From Rugamonas fusca (GTDB lineage Bacteria > Pseudomonadota > Gammaproteobacteria > Burkholderiales > Burkholderiaceae_D), in assembly GCF_014042365.1 (NCBI RefSeq), contig NZ_JACEZS010000003.1:124001-188000 (forward strand): DNA of 64,000 bases, in the 5' to 3' direction. The stretch's first letter is position 1. Every line of letters starts with the position of its first letter. The notes beneath the pieces were generated by a model, which was given only the letters and a program-made list of their open reading frames with translations, did no database searches and was not told the DNA's origin. Made by a program: the position numbers and the translations under genes. This document shows positions 25,562 through 34,761 of the stretch, one piece after another.

Positions 25562-26350
25562 TCAATCCTGCTTCGGTTCCGCCTTGTTATCGCCCAGATA
25601 CTTGCGGTAGATGGCGTCGAAATGTCCGTTTTCCTTGATGTGCTTGAGGCCCGCGTTGAAATCGTCGCGGTAGCGCTTGTTCCAGAACACGGCGCGGTAA
25701 TCCATGGGGTTGAACTTGACGAAGCTTTGCTCCGTCACGGGCCGCAGCTGGATCGATTTGTTCAGCGACAGCAGCAGCGTGAAATAGCGGAAGATGTTGC
25801 GGTCGCTGAGCACCACGTCATAGCGTCCCTTGTCGAGCGTGAGCACTTGCAGCGCCTGGTCGTTCTGCTCGAAATAGCGGCCCGCCTTGTTCACCGCCCC
25901 CAGCCAGTCCGGATAGCGCTTGGCGCCGCCGGGAAAGGACAGCACGCTCAAGCCCTTCAAGTCCTCGGGCTTGCGGATCACGATGTTGCGCTCCTTGAGC
26001 GTGATGAACACGTTATCGTAGAACACGGCCGGGTCGGCGTAGTAGGCGCCCACGGCCGTCATGTCCTGGCCCAGGTCCGTCATGGCCGCGTCCACCTGGT
26101 GCGACTTGAAGGCGACGGGAATCCGGGCGAACGAATAGTAGACGGGCTTGAGCACGTGGCCACGGAACGCCAGCGCCTGGCTCAGCACTTCGATCTCGAT
26201 GCCGGAATTGGTTTCGGGGAAGCAGAACGGCGGAATTTTCTCGCCGAACGCCATGGTGATCTCATCGGCGCGCGCCAGCGCCATCGCCCCGCACCACAAC
26301 GCCGCCACCGCCAGCCGGCACCAGCGCCGTCCCCCCCTGCGCGCAGCCAT
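25562..26350 (-). CDS. Periplasmic solute-binding protein (family 3-like)
   Basis: A 262-residue protein with an N-terminal signal peptide ending ALA-RA-DE, then a type 2 periplasmic binding fold (about residues 30-250): IPPFCFPETNSGIEIEVLSQAL, DAAMTDLGQD, a hinge at KGLSVLSFPGG, and YRDDFNAGLKHIKENGHFDAIYRKYLG, typical of amino-acid-type SBP_bac_3 proteins. No permease or ATPase gene is adjacent, so it may be an orphan receptor protein or serve a system elsewhere. It begins 12 bp downstream of the porin gene, suggesting one operon that handles uptake of a small polar solute. The convergent hybrid kinase could be functionally linked, but nothing in the sequence proves it. Confidence 0.85.
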   Translation of the reverse strand: MAARRGGRRWCRLAVAALWCGAMALARADEITMAFGEKIPPFCFPETNSGIEIEVLSQALAFRGHVLKPVYYSFARIPVAFKSHQVDAAMTDLGQDMTAVGAYYADPAVFYDNVFITLKERNIVIRKPEDLKGLSVLSFPGGAKRYPDWLGAVNKAGRYFEQNDQALQVLTLDKGRYDVVLSDRNIFRYFTLLLSLNKSIQLRPVTEQSFVKFNPMDYRAVFWNKRYRDDFNAGLKHIKENGHFDAIYRKYLGDNKAEPKQD

Positions 26351-26362
26351 GACACACTCCGT

Positions 26363-27340
26363 TCAGAACTGGTGGCGCATGCCCGCCGCGATCACGCGCC
26401 GCGTGCCACCGGGCAGCGTGACCTGGTAACTGGCCGCGCCGTCGTTGCTCAACTGTGAACCGATCAGATACAAATTGGTACGCCTGGACAGCGTGTGATA
26501 GTAGGCCAGCGCCAGCTGGGTGGCGTCGGCGTCGCGGTTGGCGAAGTCGCTCTTGTGCACGTAGTCGGCCGCGATCAGGTGGCGGCCCACGGGCACGCTC
26601 AGGCCAAACAGGGTGTCGCGCGTGTCGAGCGTGCTGTCGTTGCGGCTGCGGGCCAGCACCAGCCAGCCCTTGATGCGGCCGAAATCATAACTGCCGCCCA
26701 GCAGGTGGCTGCGGGCCAGCTTCATGCCCAGCGCGTCGTTGGCGCTGTGCCAGGCCAGCACCACGTTGAGCGGACCGGCCGTGTAGCCGATGTCGCCGCT
26801 GAGCTGGCGGTTGGCCTGGCTGTTGCCCGCCGCTTCGCCGGCGCCATAGGCCAGGTCGCCATACACGCCGCCCAGCGTGGGCGGCAGCGAATACTTGACC
26901 GTGTTGTCCATGCGCACGCCGGAATCGTAGAACACCCGCGTCGATTCGCCGGGGCCCTTGGCGTCGAACGGGTCATTGGTGGCGATGGCGCCGAAATAGG
27001 GCGTGAACATGCGGCCGGCGCGCACGGCGCCGAACGGCCCGCTCAAGCCCACCCATGACTGGCTGCCGAAGGGCCGGCCGGCAAACGAGGGCTGGCCGGT
27101 GTCGGCCTCGATCTGGGATTCCACGTCGAAGATGGCGCGCAAGCCGCTGCCCAGGTCTTCCGATCCCTTGATGCCGAGCCGGCTGGCCGTCTGCTGGCCG
27201 CTGTCGACCTTGGTGACGCGCTTGCCGGCGTCGCTGTCGGACGTGACGGCCAGGTCCAGCACGCCGTACACCTCGACCTGGGCGTGCGCCAGCGCCGGCG
27301 GCAGCGCCAATGCGATGCATAACGGTATAAATCGTTTCAC
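26363..27340 (-). CDS. Burkholderiales-type trimeric porin
   Basis: A 325-residue outer-membrane beta-barrel protein. Residues 1-19 are a signal peptide ending AHA-Q, then VEVYGVLDLAVTSDSDAG opens the barrel. A long loop 3 region with P-F-G-S-Q-S-W-V-G-L-S-G-P-F-G-A-V-R-A-G-R is typical of the Gram-negative porin family 4 (GBP). The chain ends in AAGMRHQF, with the C-terminal Phe needed for insertion by Bam. GTG at 27340 was chosen because GGAGG lies six bases upstream and the signal peptide then begins VKRF. First gene of a two-gene operon with the solute-binding protein. Confidence 0.9.
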   Translation of the reverse strand: MKRFIPLCIALALPPALAHAQVEVYGVLDLAVTSDSDAGKRVTKVDSGQQTASRLGIKGSEDLGSGLRAIFDVESQIEADTGQPSFAGRPFGSQSWVGLSGPFGAVRAGRMFTPYFGAIATNDPFDAKGPGESTRVFYDSGVRMDNTVKYSLPPTLGGVYGDLAYGAGEAAGNSQANRQLSGDIGYTAGPLNVVLAWHSANDALGMKLARSHLLGGSYDFGRIKGWLVLARSRNDSTLDTRDTLFGLSVPVGRHLIAADYVHKSDFANRDADATQLALAYYHTLSRRTNLYLIGSQLSNDGAASYQVTLPGGTRRVIAAGMRHQF

Positions 27341-27735
27341 GCTGAACCTCCGGGGCATGGCGGGCCATGACGGCGGTGGGCGCCAGGCGGGCCGATGGCG
27401 GGTCTGGCGATGCAAGTCACCGCTGATTAACTGTTGTACTCCGTGGCGTGTCACGGGTCAATAATTTGTACCCGCGCGGCAACAGGAGAATGCGGCAAGG
27501 AGCGCCGTCCAGGGGAGCGGACCAGGCGCGCCACGCGGCATGGAAACAACAGCTGGCGGGCCCCGGGCGCCGGCCTGCCGGGCAGGTGCAGCCGCGCGCG
27601 GCGCGGACGGCAGCGGCAAACACGGTCATGCCTTGCTTCTAGGCAAGAATGTACGGTATCGTAGCGGTCGCCACAGCGTATGCGATGCGCTACCATAGGC
27701 CTTTACAATAACCCAACCTTTTTCTGGAGACCGCT
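27341..27735. other. Intergenic region between divergent porin and KfrA-like genes
   Basis: This gap has no convincing coding sequence. It should hold both promoters. On the plus strand TACAAT at 27704-27709 is a good -10 for the KfrA-like gene, with no strong -35. A small inverted repeat CTTGC-N6-GCAAG near 27634-27650 could be an operator. On the porin side no clear promoter is seen. Confidence 0.4.
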
Positions 27736-28365
27736 ATGCCACGCCAAGAAGTCACACTCGACGAAGTCACGGCGGCGGCCACCAGCCTGCAGGACGAGGG
27801 CAGGGACGTGTCGCTCGACACCGTGCGCGAGGTGCTGGGCGGCGGCTCGGCGCCCACCATCCACCGGCACCTGGCCGCATGGCGCGGGCGCGCAGCGCTG
27901 GCCCAGGCCGAGCGCGACATGGCCGACCTGATCAAGGCCGGCGAAGAACTCGAAGGCGAGCGCGACGAACTGCAGGCGCAACTGGCCAGCGTGACCATCG
28001 CGCGTGACCAGGCGCTGGCGCTGTCGGCCGAACAGACGGAGGACATCGAACGGTTGCGGGCCGAGCTGCGCGACGCGCGCCAGGTGGCCACGGATGCGCT
28101 CGTGGGCAAGGCCAAGGACCAGCTGGCCATCGACGGCAAGGATGCCCAGCTGGCCGACCTGCGCCAGCAGATCGAACGCAATGTGGCCGCGTCGGCGGCC
28201 CTGTCGGACGCCCGCCTGAAGGCCGAAATGGAACTGGTGGGCGCCGTCACGGCGCGCGACAACTTCGAAGCCGATGCGAAGGAACTGCGCAGCAAGCTCG
28301 ACAAGTCCAACGCCGAGCGCATCGCCCTGCGGGCCGAACTCGAAGCGCTCAAGGCGAGCGCTTGA
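27736..28365 (+). CDS. KfrA-like DNA-binding coiled-coil protein
   Basis: A 209-residue protein. Residues about 1-55 match the KfrA N-terminal DNA-binding domain (VTLDEVTAAATSLQDEGRDV, then T-V-R-E-V-L-G-G-G-S-x-x-T-I-H-R-H-L-A-A-W). Residues 60-209 are a long, nearly uninterrupted alpha-helical coiled coil rich in A, E, L, D and R. KfrA proteins are best known on IncP-type plasmids, where they bind DNA, repress themselves and act as architectural or segregation proteins. No plasmid gene is nearby, so here it is a chromosomal relative. Its target is probably its own promoter. It stands alone, followed about 100 bp later by a two-component system. Confidence 0.8.
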   Translation: MPRQEVTLDEVTAAATSLQDEGRDVSLDTVREVLGGGSAPTIHRHLAAWRGRAALAQAERDMADLIKAGEELEGERDELQAQLASVTIARDQALALSAEQTEDIERLRAELRDARQVATDALVGKAKDQLAIDGKDAQLADLRQQIERNVAASAALSDARLKAEMELVGAVTARDNFEADAKELRSKLDKSNAERIALRAELEALKASA

Positions 28366-28472
28366 GGTGTCTGCCTGAAGCGCTCGCCTGAAGTGAACCA
28401 AGTAGGGCCAGGATCGTAATCACCGTTGAATAGCCGGCCCGCCGCTACGCTGCGGCATCCGGCTGCCGCCCC

Positions 28473-29147
28473 ATGCCCATCGCCCGCGTACTCGTCGTTG
28501 AAGACGAACCCCACATCGCCAAGCTGCTTTGCCAGTTCCTCAATGGCGAAGGCTACGAGGCCACGGCCGTCGCCAGCGGCGAGCTGGCGCTGGCCCACGC
28601 GCGCGCCAGCGCGCCCGACGTCATCATCCTGGACTTGATGTTGCCGGGCATGGACGGCATCGACACCTGCCTGGCGCTGCGCCAGTTCTACGTCAAGCCG
28701 GTGCTGATGCTGACCGCGCACGAGGGCGAGATGCAGGAAGTGATCGCGCTCAATGCCGGCGTGGACGATTTCATGCAGAAGCCGATCCGGCCCCATATCC
28801 TGAAAGCCCGCCTGCAGGCGCTGTTGCGGCGCCATACACCGGCGCCGTCCACGCTGACGGTGGGCGGCCTGCGCATCGAGCGCGACTGCCGGCGCGTGTC
28901 CTGCGATGGCCAGCCGGTCGCACTGTCCGATGCCGAGTTCGAGCTGCTGTGGGCGCTGGCCAGCCGCGCCGGCGAGGTGGTGTCGCGCGACGACTTGTTC
29001 CAGCGCTTGCGCAGCAAGGATTATGACGGTCTCGATCGCTCCATCGACATGCGGGTATCGAAGTTGCGCAAGAAGCTGGCCGCCCACACCGACCGCGAAC
29101 TGATCCGCACACTGCGCCAGCTAGGCTATGTGTTCATCGCGGGCTGA
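28473..29147 (+). CDS. OmpR-family response regulator (RstA-like)
   Basis: A 224-residue regulator with a receiver domain (about 1-115; acidic pocket E-D-E near residue 10, phosphoacceptor Asp in VIILDLMLPGMDG at about 55, Lys in FMQKPIRPHIL) and an OmpR-type winged helix (about 125-224; ALSDAEFELLWALASRAGEVVSRDDL, LDRSIDMRVSKLRKKL). That C-terminal pattern resembles RstA. It lies three bases upstream of the kinase gene. No clear ribosome site precedes ATG 28473, so an alternative start cannot be excluded. Target genes are not evident. Confidence 0.88.
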   Translation: MPIARVLVVEDEPHIAKLLCQFLNGEGYEATAVASGELALAHARASAPDVIILDLMLPGMDGIDTCLALRQFYVKPVLMLTAHEGEMQEVIALNAGVDDFMQKPIRPHILKARLQALLRRHTPAPSTLTVGGLRIERDCRRVSCDGQPVALSDAEFELLWALASRAGEVVSRDDLFQRLRSKDYDGLDRSIDMRVSKLRKKLAAHTDRELIRTLRQLGYVFIAG

Positions 29148-29150
29148 CGC

Positions 29151-30407
29151 ATGAAGCGCCTGTTCCTGAAGATCTATGTCCTGATCATGGGCAGCGTGCT
29201 GGTATCGCTACTGGCCATCAACTACCTCAACGATGCGTTCTACACGCACGAAATCGAAGGCGAATACCTGGCCAAGACGGCCATGCTGACGCAGGCGATA
29301 CGGCGCGACCTGGCGCGCGGCGCCAGCGAGCAGGAAACGCTGGCCTGGTGGCGCGCCCAATTGCACGACAACGAGATGGACGTCGAATGGATGCCGCTGG
29401 CGCGCCCCTTGCCACGCGCGCTCGTGCGCAAGGTCAGCGTCACCGAAGCGGAAGACCAGCTGGAAGTGCTGGTGCCGTTCGACGCGCATCGCGCCCTCAA
29501 GTTCAGCGTGGACGACCGCGCCGAACCCGGGGCGATGTGGGCCTATTACGGCGGCTATGCGGCGCTGTACCTGCTGCTGGGAGCCTTGATCTACGCGCTG
29601 ACGTACCGGCTGTACCGCCACATCGACGCCATCCGGCTGCAGGCGCAACGGGTCGCGGAAGGCGACTACAGCCCGGCGCCGCCCGCCCCGGCCGACAGCG
29701 CGTTCAGCGGGCTGCGCGCGGACCTCGACCACATGACGCGCACCCTGGCGGAAAAGACCCAGGAAAACCACGTGCTGACGGCGGCCATCCACCATGAACT
29801 GCGCACCCCCATGACCCGACTGCGGCTGGCGCTGGATATGGCGCTGCTCACACCACGGCCGCACGAAGTACCCGAACTGCTGCAGGAGATGGACGGCGCG
29901 CTGGACGACTTGTCACACCTGATGGACGATGTGCTGACGCTGTCGCGCCTGCGCCTGGCCCAGCAGGCGCCGCCGCGCGAGGAAGTGGCGCTGGACCAGT
30001 TGCTGGCGCAATGCGCGCGGCGCCTCGACGATGGACGTATCAGCCTGGCGCTGGTCCCGTGCCGGCTGCACGCCAACCGCCCGCTGCTGGAACGCGCACT
30101 CTGCAACCTGATCGAGAACGCGTGCAAGTACGCGCACGCGCACGTCGCGATTACCTTGACGGCGGACGCTGACGGGATAGAACTCGATATCAGCGATGAC
30201 GGCCCCGGCATCCCCGAAGCGGCGCGCGAGATGGTGCGGCAACCCTTCTTCCGCGTCGACAAGCACCGCAACCGCAGCACGGGCGGCGTGGGCCTGGGGC
30301 TGGCGATCGCCGACCTGGCCCTCAAAGACAGTGGCGCCCATTGGACCATAGGCAGCAGCCTATGGGGTGGCGCGTCATGCCGGTTGCGCTGGCCGTACGT
30401 GTGCTGA
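29151..30407 (+). CDS. Sensor histidine kinase (RstB-like), partner of the adjacent regulator
   Basis: A 418-residue membrane kinase. Helices at about residues 7-25 and 125-148 frame a periplasmic region of about 100 residues. HAMP follows (about 150-200), then HisKA with HELRTPMTRLRLAL at about 216 and an ATPase domain with N-L-I-E-N-A-C-K-Y, DDGPGIPE and GGVGLGLAI. It starts three bases after the response-regulator stop, so the two form a co-transcribed pair. The RstB-like layout suggests sensing of an envelope or ionic signal, but the ligand is unknown. The next gene, an amine oxidase, has its own ribosome site 90 bp on. Confidence 0.88.
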   Translation: MKRLFLKIYVLIMGSVLVSLLAINYLNDAFYTHEIEGEYLAKTAMLTQAIRRDLARGASEQETLAWWRAQLHDNEMDVEWMPLARPLPRALVRKVSVTEAEDQLEVLVPFDAHRALKFSVDDRAEPGAMWAYYGGYAALYLLLGALIYALTYRLYRHIDAIRLQAQRVAEGDYSPAPPAPADSAFSGLRADLDHMTRTLAEKTQENHVLTAAIHHELRTPMTRLRLALDMALLTPRPHEVPELLQEMDGALDDLSHLMDDVLTLSRLRLAQQAPPREEVALDQLLAQCARRLDDGRISLALVPCRLHANRPLLERALCNLIENACKYAHAHVAITLTADADGIELDISDDGPGIPEAAREMVRQPFFRVDKHRNRSTGGVGLGLAIADLALKDSGAHWTIGSSLWGGASCRLRWPYVC

Positions 30408-30495
30408 CATGCGGTGACAATTTGGCCGCCAAGGTGACGGACACCGGGCGCGCCTGCGCGTAGACTCGCACTCATTGAACTTGATGGAGTGGGGC

Positions 30496-31914
30496 ATGAG
30501 TACAAACTTGAGCAAAAAACGACGTGAATTCCTGATGTGGACCGGCGCCTGCCTGGGAACGACGCTGCTGGCTGGCTGCGGCGAGGCCGATGGCGAGGAA
30601 ACGCCGGCCAAGCCGGGGACGCCGGGCGCCGCCGACCAGGTGATCGTGATCGGCGCCGGCATCGCGGGCCTGGCCGCGGCGAGCAAATTGCGCCAGGCCG
30701 GCAAGCAGGTGGTGGTGCTGGAGGCGCGCGACCGCATCGGCGGCCGTATCCAGACCTCGCAGCGGTGGATGGATGCGAAAGTGGACCTGGGCGCGAGCTG
30801 GATCCACGGCGCCGGGCCGGACAACCCGGTGGCCAATCTGGCGCGCCAGATCGGCGCGCAACTGCTGACCACCAGCTTCGACAAGCGGCAAGTCTACGAC
30901 AGCGATGGCGCCCGACTGGGGCCGGATGCGACGGATCAACTCGATGCGCTGGAAACGGCGCTCAACGGCGCGCTGCGCAAGGCGCAGGACGCCAATGCCG
31001 ACCAGGCGGTGCAAACGGCGGCGCGCAACGGCCTCAATTACGCGGGCCGGCCCCAGGCTGAAAAGGACAAGATCGACTTCCTGGTCAATACCACGATCGA
31101 GCATGAATACGGCGGCGAAGCATCGCGCCTGTCCACGTACTGGTACAACAGCGACCTGTCCTATCGCGGCGACGAGGCGCTGTTCAAGGATGGCTACCAG
31201 GTGGTGATCAATCACCTGGCGCAGGGGCTGGATATCCGGCTCGGCCACGTCGTCAGCGCCGTCGATTATCACGCCAACGGCGGCGTGACGGTGACCACCA
31301 GCCAGGGCAGCTTCACGGGGCGGCGCGCGCTCATCACGCTGCCGCTGGGCGTGCTGCAGGCAGGGTCGGTCAGCTTCTCGCCCGCGCTGCCCGGCGACAA
31401 GCAAACGGCCATCTCCCAATTGGGCATGGGGCTGCTCAACAAGTGCTACCTGCGCTTTCCCCACGCTTTCTGGGACACCAATGCGGACTGGCTCAACTAC
31501 ATCCCCGATGGTGCCAGCTATGGCCAGTGGGCCGAATGGGTCAGCTTCGCGCGCCCGAGCGGCCAGCCCATCCTGCTGGGCTTCAACGCGGCGGCGTTCG
31601 GCCGGGAAATGGAAAGCTGGAGCGATACGCGCATCGTCAACAGCGCCATGGCGACGCTGCGCAAGATTTACGGCAACAACATTCCCGATCCGACGGACTG
31701 GATGATCACGCGCTGGGGATCCGATCCGTACGCGCGCGGCGCCTATTCCTGCCATACGCTGGGCAGCAAACCGGAAATGCGCACCAGCCTGGCCAGCAAC
31801 GTCGGCAACCTGCTGTTCTTCGCCGGCGAAGCGACGGAACGCCAGCACTACCAGACCGTGCACGGCGCCTACCAGTCCGGCCTGCGTGCGGCGGACGAGA
31901 TCCTGGCGCTCTAA
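30496..31914 (+). CDS. Tat-exported flavin amine oxidase, probable lipoprotein
   Basis: A 472-residue FAD enzyme of the monoamine/polyamine oxidase family. The N-terminus S-K-K-R-R-E-F-L-M is a twin-arginine signal, ending in L-L-A-G-C, a lipobox, so the folded enzyme is probably exported by Tat and lipid-anchored. FAD binding is shown by VIVIGAGIAGLAAASKLRQAG and the E-A-R-D-R-I-G-G-R motif. The C-terminal F-A-G-E-A-T is the family's second FAD motif. It oxidises amines (substrate unknown) to aldehydes with ammonia and hydrogen peroxide. GGAG before ATG 30496 decides the start over 30475. It stands alone. Confidence 0.87.
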   Translation: MSTNLSKKRREFLMWTGACLGTTLLAGCGEADGEETPAKPGTPGAADQVIVIGAGIAGLAAASKLRQAGKQVVVLEARDRIGGRIQTSQRWMDAKVDLGASWIHGAGPDNPVANLARQIGAQLLTTSFDKRQVYDSDGARLGPDATDQLDALETALNGALRKAQDANADQAVQTAARNGLNYAGRPQAEKDKIDFLVNTTIEHEYGGEASRLSTYWYNSDLSYRGDEALFKDGYQVVINHLAQGLDIRLGHVVSAVDYHANGGVTVTTSQGSFTGRRALITLPLGVLQAGSVSFSPALPGDKQTAISQLGMGLLNKCYLRFPHAFWDTNADWLNYIPDGASYGQWAEWVSFARPSGQPILLGFNAAAFGREMESWSDTRIVNSAMATLRKIYGNNIPDPTDWMITRWGSDPYARGAYSCHTLGSKPEMRTSLASNVGNLLFFAGEATERQHYQTVHGAYQSGLRAADEILAL

Positions 31915-31960
31915 GCCGCAAGATTGCGGGATGCCGGCTGGCCGCGGCATCCCCACTGCG

Positions 31961-32062
31961 TCAATAGTGGCAGCGGCGGGCGGCCACGGCAATCACGTCG
32001 GCCGCCAGCGCATAGACCAAGCGATGTCTTCCTTTCACACCCAAAAGATATCGCTTCCAGGG
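31961..32062 (-). pseudogene. Remnant of a YoeB/RelE-like toxin gene
   Basis: The last 33 codons of an open frame on the minus strand read ...GRHRLVYALAADVIAVAARRCHY then stop. This resembles the C-terminus of YoeB-family mRNA interferases, which end with H-R-L-V-Y, several beta residues, C-R, and a final H-Y. Upstream the frame loses any similarity, stop codons interrupt the neighbouring frames, and no antitoxin is recognised. The 380-bp gap 31915-32294 otherwise shows nothing. Confidence 0.3.
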
Positions 32063-32294
32063 GCTATGGGAGCCTATATGGGCTGACAACATAGGCCAGA
32101 ATGCTCGGGTCGATCTCCAAGGCAATCTCTTATCCCAGTTCCTTGCTACGGCGTCGAAGATCAGCGACGAGGTTGTCAGACGCCCCTCCCCAAAAGACCG
32201 TACACAGTTAGGGATGTCGTTCACGCCTGCGCTTCTGCAAAAACCCCGACGGACTTTATTGTCTCGATTCAAGCTGGAGAGGCGTTGCGGTGAT

Positions 32295-34124
32295 TTATTC
32301 CACCGTCACCGACTTGGCCAGATTGCGTGGCTTATCCACATCCGTCCCCCGCGCCAGCGCCGAGTGGTAGGCCAGCAGCTGCAGCGACACCACGTGCAGA
32401 ATAGGCGACAGCAGCCCATAGTGCTCGGGCATGCGGATCACGTGCACGCCTTCGCCCGGCGTGATGCGCGAGTCGACGTCGGCGAACACGTACAGCTGGC
32501 CGCCGCGCGCGCGTACTTCCTGCATGTTCGATTTCAGCTTCTCGATCAGCGTGTCGTTCGGCGCGATGGTGACGACCGGCATTTCCTCGGTCACCAGCGC
32601 CAGCGGGCCGTGCTTGAGCTCGCCGGCCGGATACGCTTCGGCGTGGATGTAGGAAATCTCCTTGAGCTTGAGCGCGCCTTCGAGCGCGATCGGGTAGTGC
32701 ATGCCGCGGCCCAGGAACAGGGCGTTTTCCTTGCGCGCGAAATCCTCGGCCCAGGCGATGATCAGCGGTTCCAGCGCCAGCACGGACGAAATGGCGACCG
32801 GCAGGTGGCGCATGGCTTTCAGGTGGGCCGCTTCTTCCTCGTCCGTCAGGCGGCCGTTGACCTGGGCCAGCGTCAGCGTCAGCAGGAACAGCGCGGCCAG
32901 CTGGGTAGTGAAGGCCTTGGTGGAGGCGACGCCCACTTCCACGCCGGCGCGCGTGATGTAGGCCAGCTTGCATTCGCGCACCATGGCGCTGGTGGCCACG
33001 TTGCACACGGTCAGCGTGTGTTCCATGCCCAGGCTGCGGGCATGCTTGAGGGCAGCCAGGGTGTCGGCCGTCTCACCGCTTTGCGAGATCGTCACCACCA
33101 GCGTGTTGGGGTGGGGCACGCTGTCGCGGTAACGGTATTCGCTGGCGATTTCCACGTTGACAGGGATCTTGGCCACCGATTCGATCCAGTATTTGGCCGT
33201 CAGGCCGGCGTAGTAGCTGGTGCCGCAGGCCAGCACCAGCACGCGGTCGATCTGCTTGAACACCTTGTAGGCGCCGTCGCCGAACAGTTCGGGCATGATG
33301 CCCGTCACGCCTTCGAGCGTGTCGCCGATCACGCGCGGCTGCTCGAAGATTTCCTTCTGCATGTAATGGCGGTACGGCCCCAGCTCAGCCGCGCCAGTGT
33401 GGGCGTGCACGGTCTTCACTTCGCGCTGTACTTGCTTGCCGCTTGCGTCGACGATCCAGGTGCGGCCCAGTTGCAGGTCGACCACGTCACCTTCTTCCAG
33501 GTAGATGATCTGGTCGGTGGTGCCGGCCAGCGCCATGGCGTCGGAGGCGACGAAATTCTCGCCCTGGCCCAGGCCGACGATCAACGGCGAGCCCTGGCGG
33601 GCCGCCACCACGCGGTGCGGTTCTTCGCGGCAGAACACGGCGATGGCGTAGGCGCCGTGCAGGCGCTTGACGGCTTGCTGCACGGTGTCGAACAGGTCGC
33701 CGTTGTACATGTGGTCGACCAGGTGGGCGATCACTTCCGTATCGGTCTGGCTCTGGAACACGTAGCCAAGCGCCGTCAGTTCGGCGCGCAGCTCGTCATG
33801 GTTTTCGATGATGCCGTTGTGCACCAGCGCGATGCGGGCCTGGTCGGCGCTGGGCGAGAAGTGCGGGTGGGCGTTGTGGGTGGCGGGCGCGCCGTGGGTG
33901 GCCCAGCGGGTGTGGGCGATGCCGGTGAAACCTTGCAGGTGTGATTCCTGGGTCTGCTTTTCCAGGTCGGCCACGCGCGAGGTGCTGCGCGAGCGCTGCA
34001 ACTGGCCATCCGTGTGCAGCGCCACGCCGCAGGAATCGTAGCCACGGTATTCCAGCCGCTTCAAGCCTTCGAGCAGGATGGGGGTGATGTTACGTTGCGC
34101 TACCGCGCCGACGATGCCGCACAT
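32295..34124 (-). CDS. glmS: Glutamine--fructose-6-phosphate aminotransferase (isomerizing)
   Basis: A 609-residue enzyme that makes glucosamine-6-phosphate, the first step to UDP-GlcNAc for peptidoglycan and lipopolysaccharide. [10 protein letters not shown] supplies the catalytic N-terminal Cys (after Met removal) of the glutaminase domain (about 1-240), with RGYDSCG and [13 protein letters not shown]. Two SIS isomerase domains follow (about 285-425 and 455-600), with [14 protein letters not shown] and the C-terminal D[12 protein letters not shown]. Length is as in E. coli. It is divergent from the Lrp gene; the shared 163-bp gap contains two Lrp-type palindromes. glmU is 1.1 kb away. Confidence 0.96.
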   Translation of the reverse strand: MCGIVGAVAQRNITPILLEGLKRLEYRGYDSCGVALHTDGQLQRSRSTSRVADLEKQTQESHLQGFTGIAHTRWATHGAPATHNAHPHFSPSADQARIALVHNGIIENHDELRAELTALGYVFQSQTDTEVIAHLVDHMYNGDLFDTVQQAVKRLHGAYAIAVFCREEPHRVVAARQGSPLIVGLGQGENFVASDAMALAGTTDQIIYLEEGDVVDLQLGRTWIVDASGKQVQREVKTVHAHTGAAELGPYRHYMQKEIFEQPRVIGDTLEGVTGIMPELFGDGAYKVFKQIDRVLVLACGTSYYAGLTAKYWIESVAKIPVNVEIASEYRYRDSVPHPNTLVVTISQSGETADTLAALKHARSLGMEHTLTVCNVATSAMVRECKLAYITRAGVEVGVASTKAFTTQLAALFLLTLTLAQVNGRLTDEEEAAHLKAMRHLPVAISSVLALEPLIIAWAEDFARKENALFLGRGMHYPIALEGALKLKEISYIHAEAYPAGELKHGPLALVTEEMPVVTIAPNDTLIEKLKSNMQEVRARGGQLYVFADVDSRITPGEGVHVIRMPEHYGLLSPILHVVSLQLLAYHSALARGTDVDKPRNLAKSVTVE

Positions 34125-34207
34125 GTTGACCTCTTGGATGAGAAATTTGCAATGAATGCATCGTAGAGCAGCGGCTATGAAATATGCTTTCTAAATTAAC
34201 CCATTTT

Positions 34208-34251
34208 TGAAATAAAATTTCATCAGCATGAGATGATGAAATATTATTTCA
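34208..34251. promoter_or_regulatory. Paired TGAAAT-N3-ATTTCA operators between glmS and lrp
   Basis: Two 15-bp palindromes, TGAAATAAAATTTCA at 34208-34222 and TGAAATATTATTTCA at 34237-34251, are spaced 29 bp apart, about three helical turns. CATC...GATG forms a further inverted repeat between them. The TGAAA...TTTCA form is that preferred by many Lrp/AsnC (feast-famine) regulators. The divergent Lrp gene starts 37 bp away, so autoregulation and possibly control of glmS are likely. Confidence 0.55.
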
Positions 34252-34287
34252 TTCTTTGCGATTTTTTTACGAATTCCTCATACCGCC

Positions 34288-34761
34288 ATGACAGATCCCA
34301 ACATCCAGCTGGACGATATCGATCGTCGCATCCTCAATGCCCTGCAAATTGATGCGTCACAAACCAATAGTGAGCTGGCGCAGGAAGTGCACGTGTCGCC
34401 GCCCACTTGCCTGCGCCGGGTCAAGCAGTTGACGGAAACGGGGGTGATCGCACGCCAGGTGGCCATCGTGGCGCCGGAGAAGGTGGGTGCGCGCCTGACG
34501 GCCATTGTGGAAATCTCGCTCGATGTCCAGGCCGCCGAGCGCATGGACGAATTCGAGGCGCGCGTGGCCGATGAAAACGCGGTGCTGCAATGCTACCGCG
34601 TGGCGCCGGGGCCAGATTTCGTGCTGATCGTGCAGGTGACAGACATGCCAGCCTACCACGCGCTGGCCCACCGCCTGTTCGCGGCCCAGGCCAATGTGCG
34701 CAACGTGAAAGCGTATTTCTCCACCTTCCGCAGCAAATTCGAGACCCGCATCGTGGTGTGA
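34288..34761 (+). CDS. Lrp/AsnC-family transcriptional regulator
   Basis: A 157-residue regulator. The N-terminal helix-turn-helix (about 8-60) has LDDIDRRILNALQID and L-A-Q-E-V-H-V-S-P-P-T-C-L-R-R-V-K-Q-L. The C-terminal RAM domain (about 70-150) has the ferredoxin-like pattern with P-G-P-D-F-V-L-I-V-Q-V-T-D-M-x-A-Y and ends in a helix-strand T-R-I-V-V. Such proteins sense amino acids and form octamers on DNA. It is divergent from glmS, with two palindromic sites in the gap. The effector and regulon cannot be told. Confidence 0.9.
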   Translation: MTDPNIQLDDIDRRILNALQIDASQTNSELAQEVHVSPPTCLRRVKQLTETGVIARQVAIVAPEKVGARLTAIVEISLDVQAAERMDEFEARVADENAVLQCYRVAPGPDFVLIVQVTDMPAYHALAHRLFAAQANVRNVKAYFSTFRSKFETRIVV

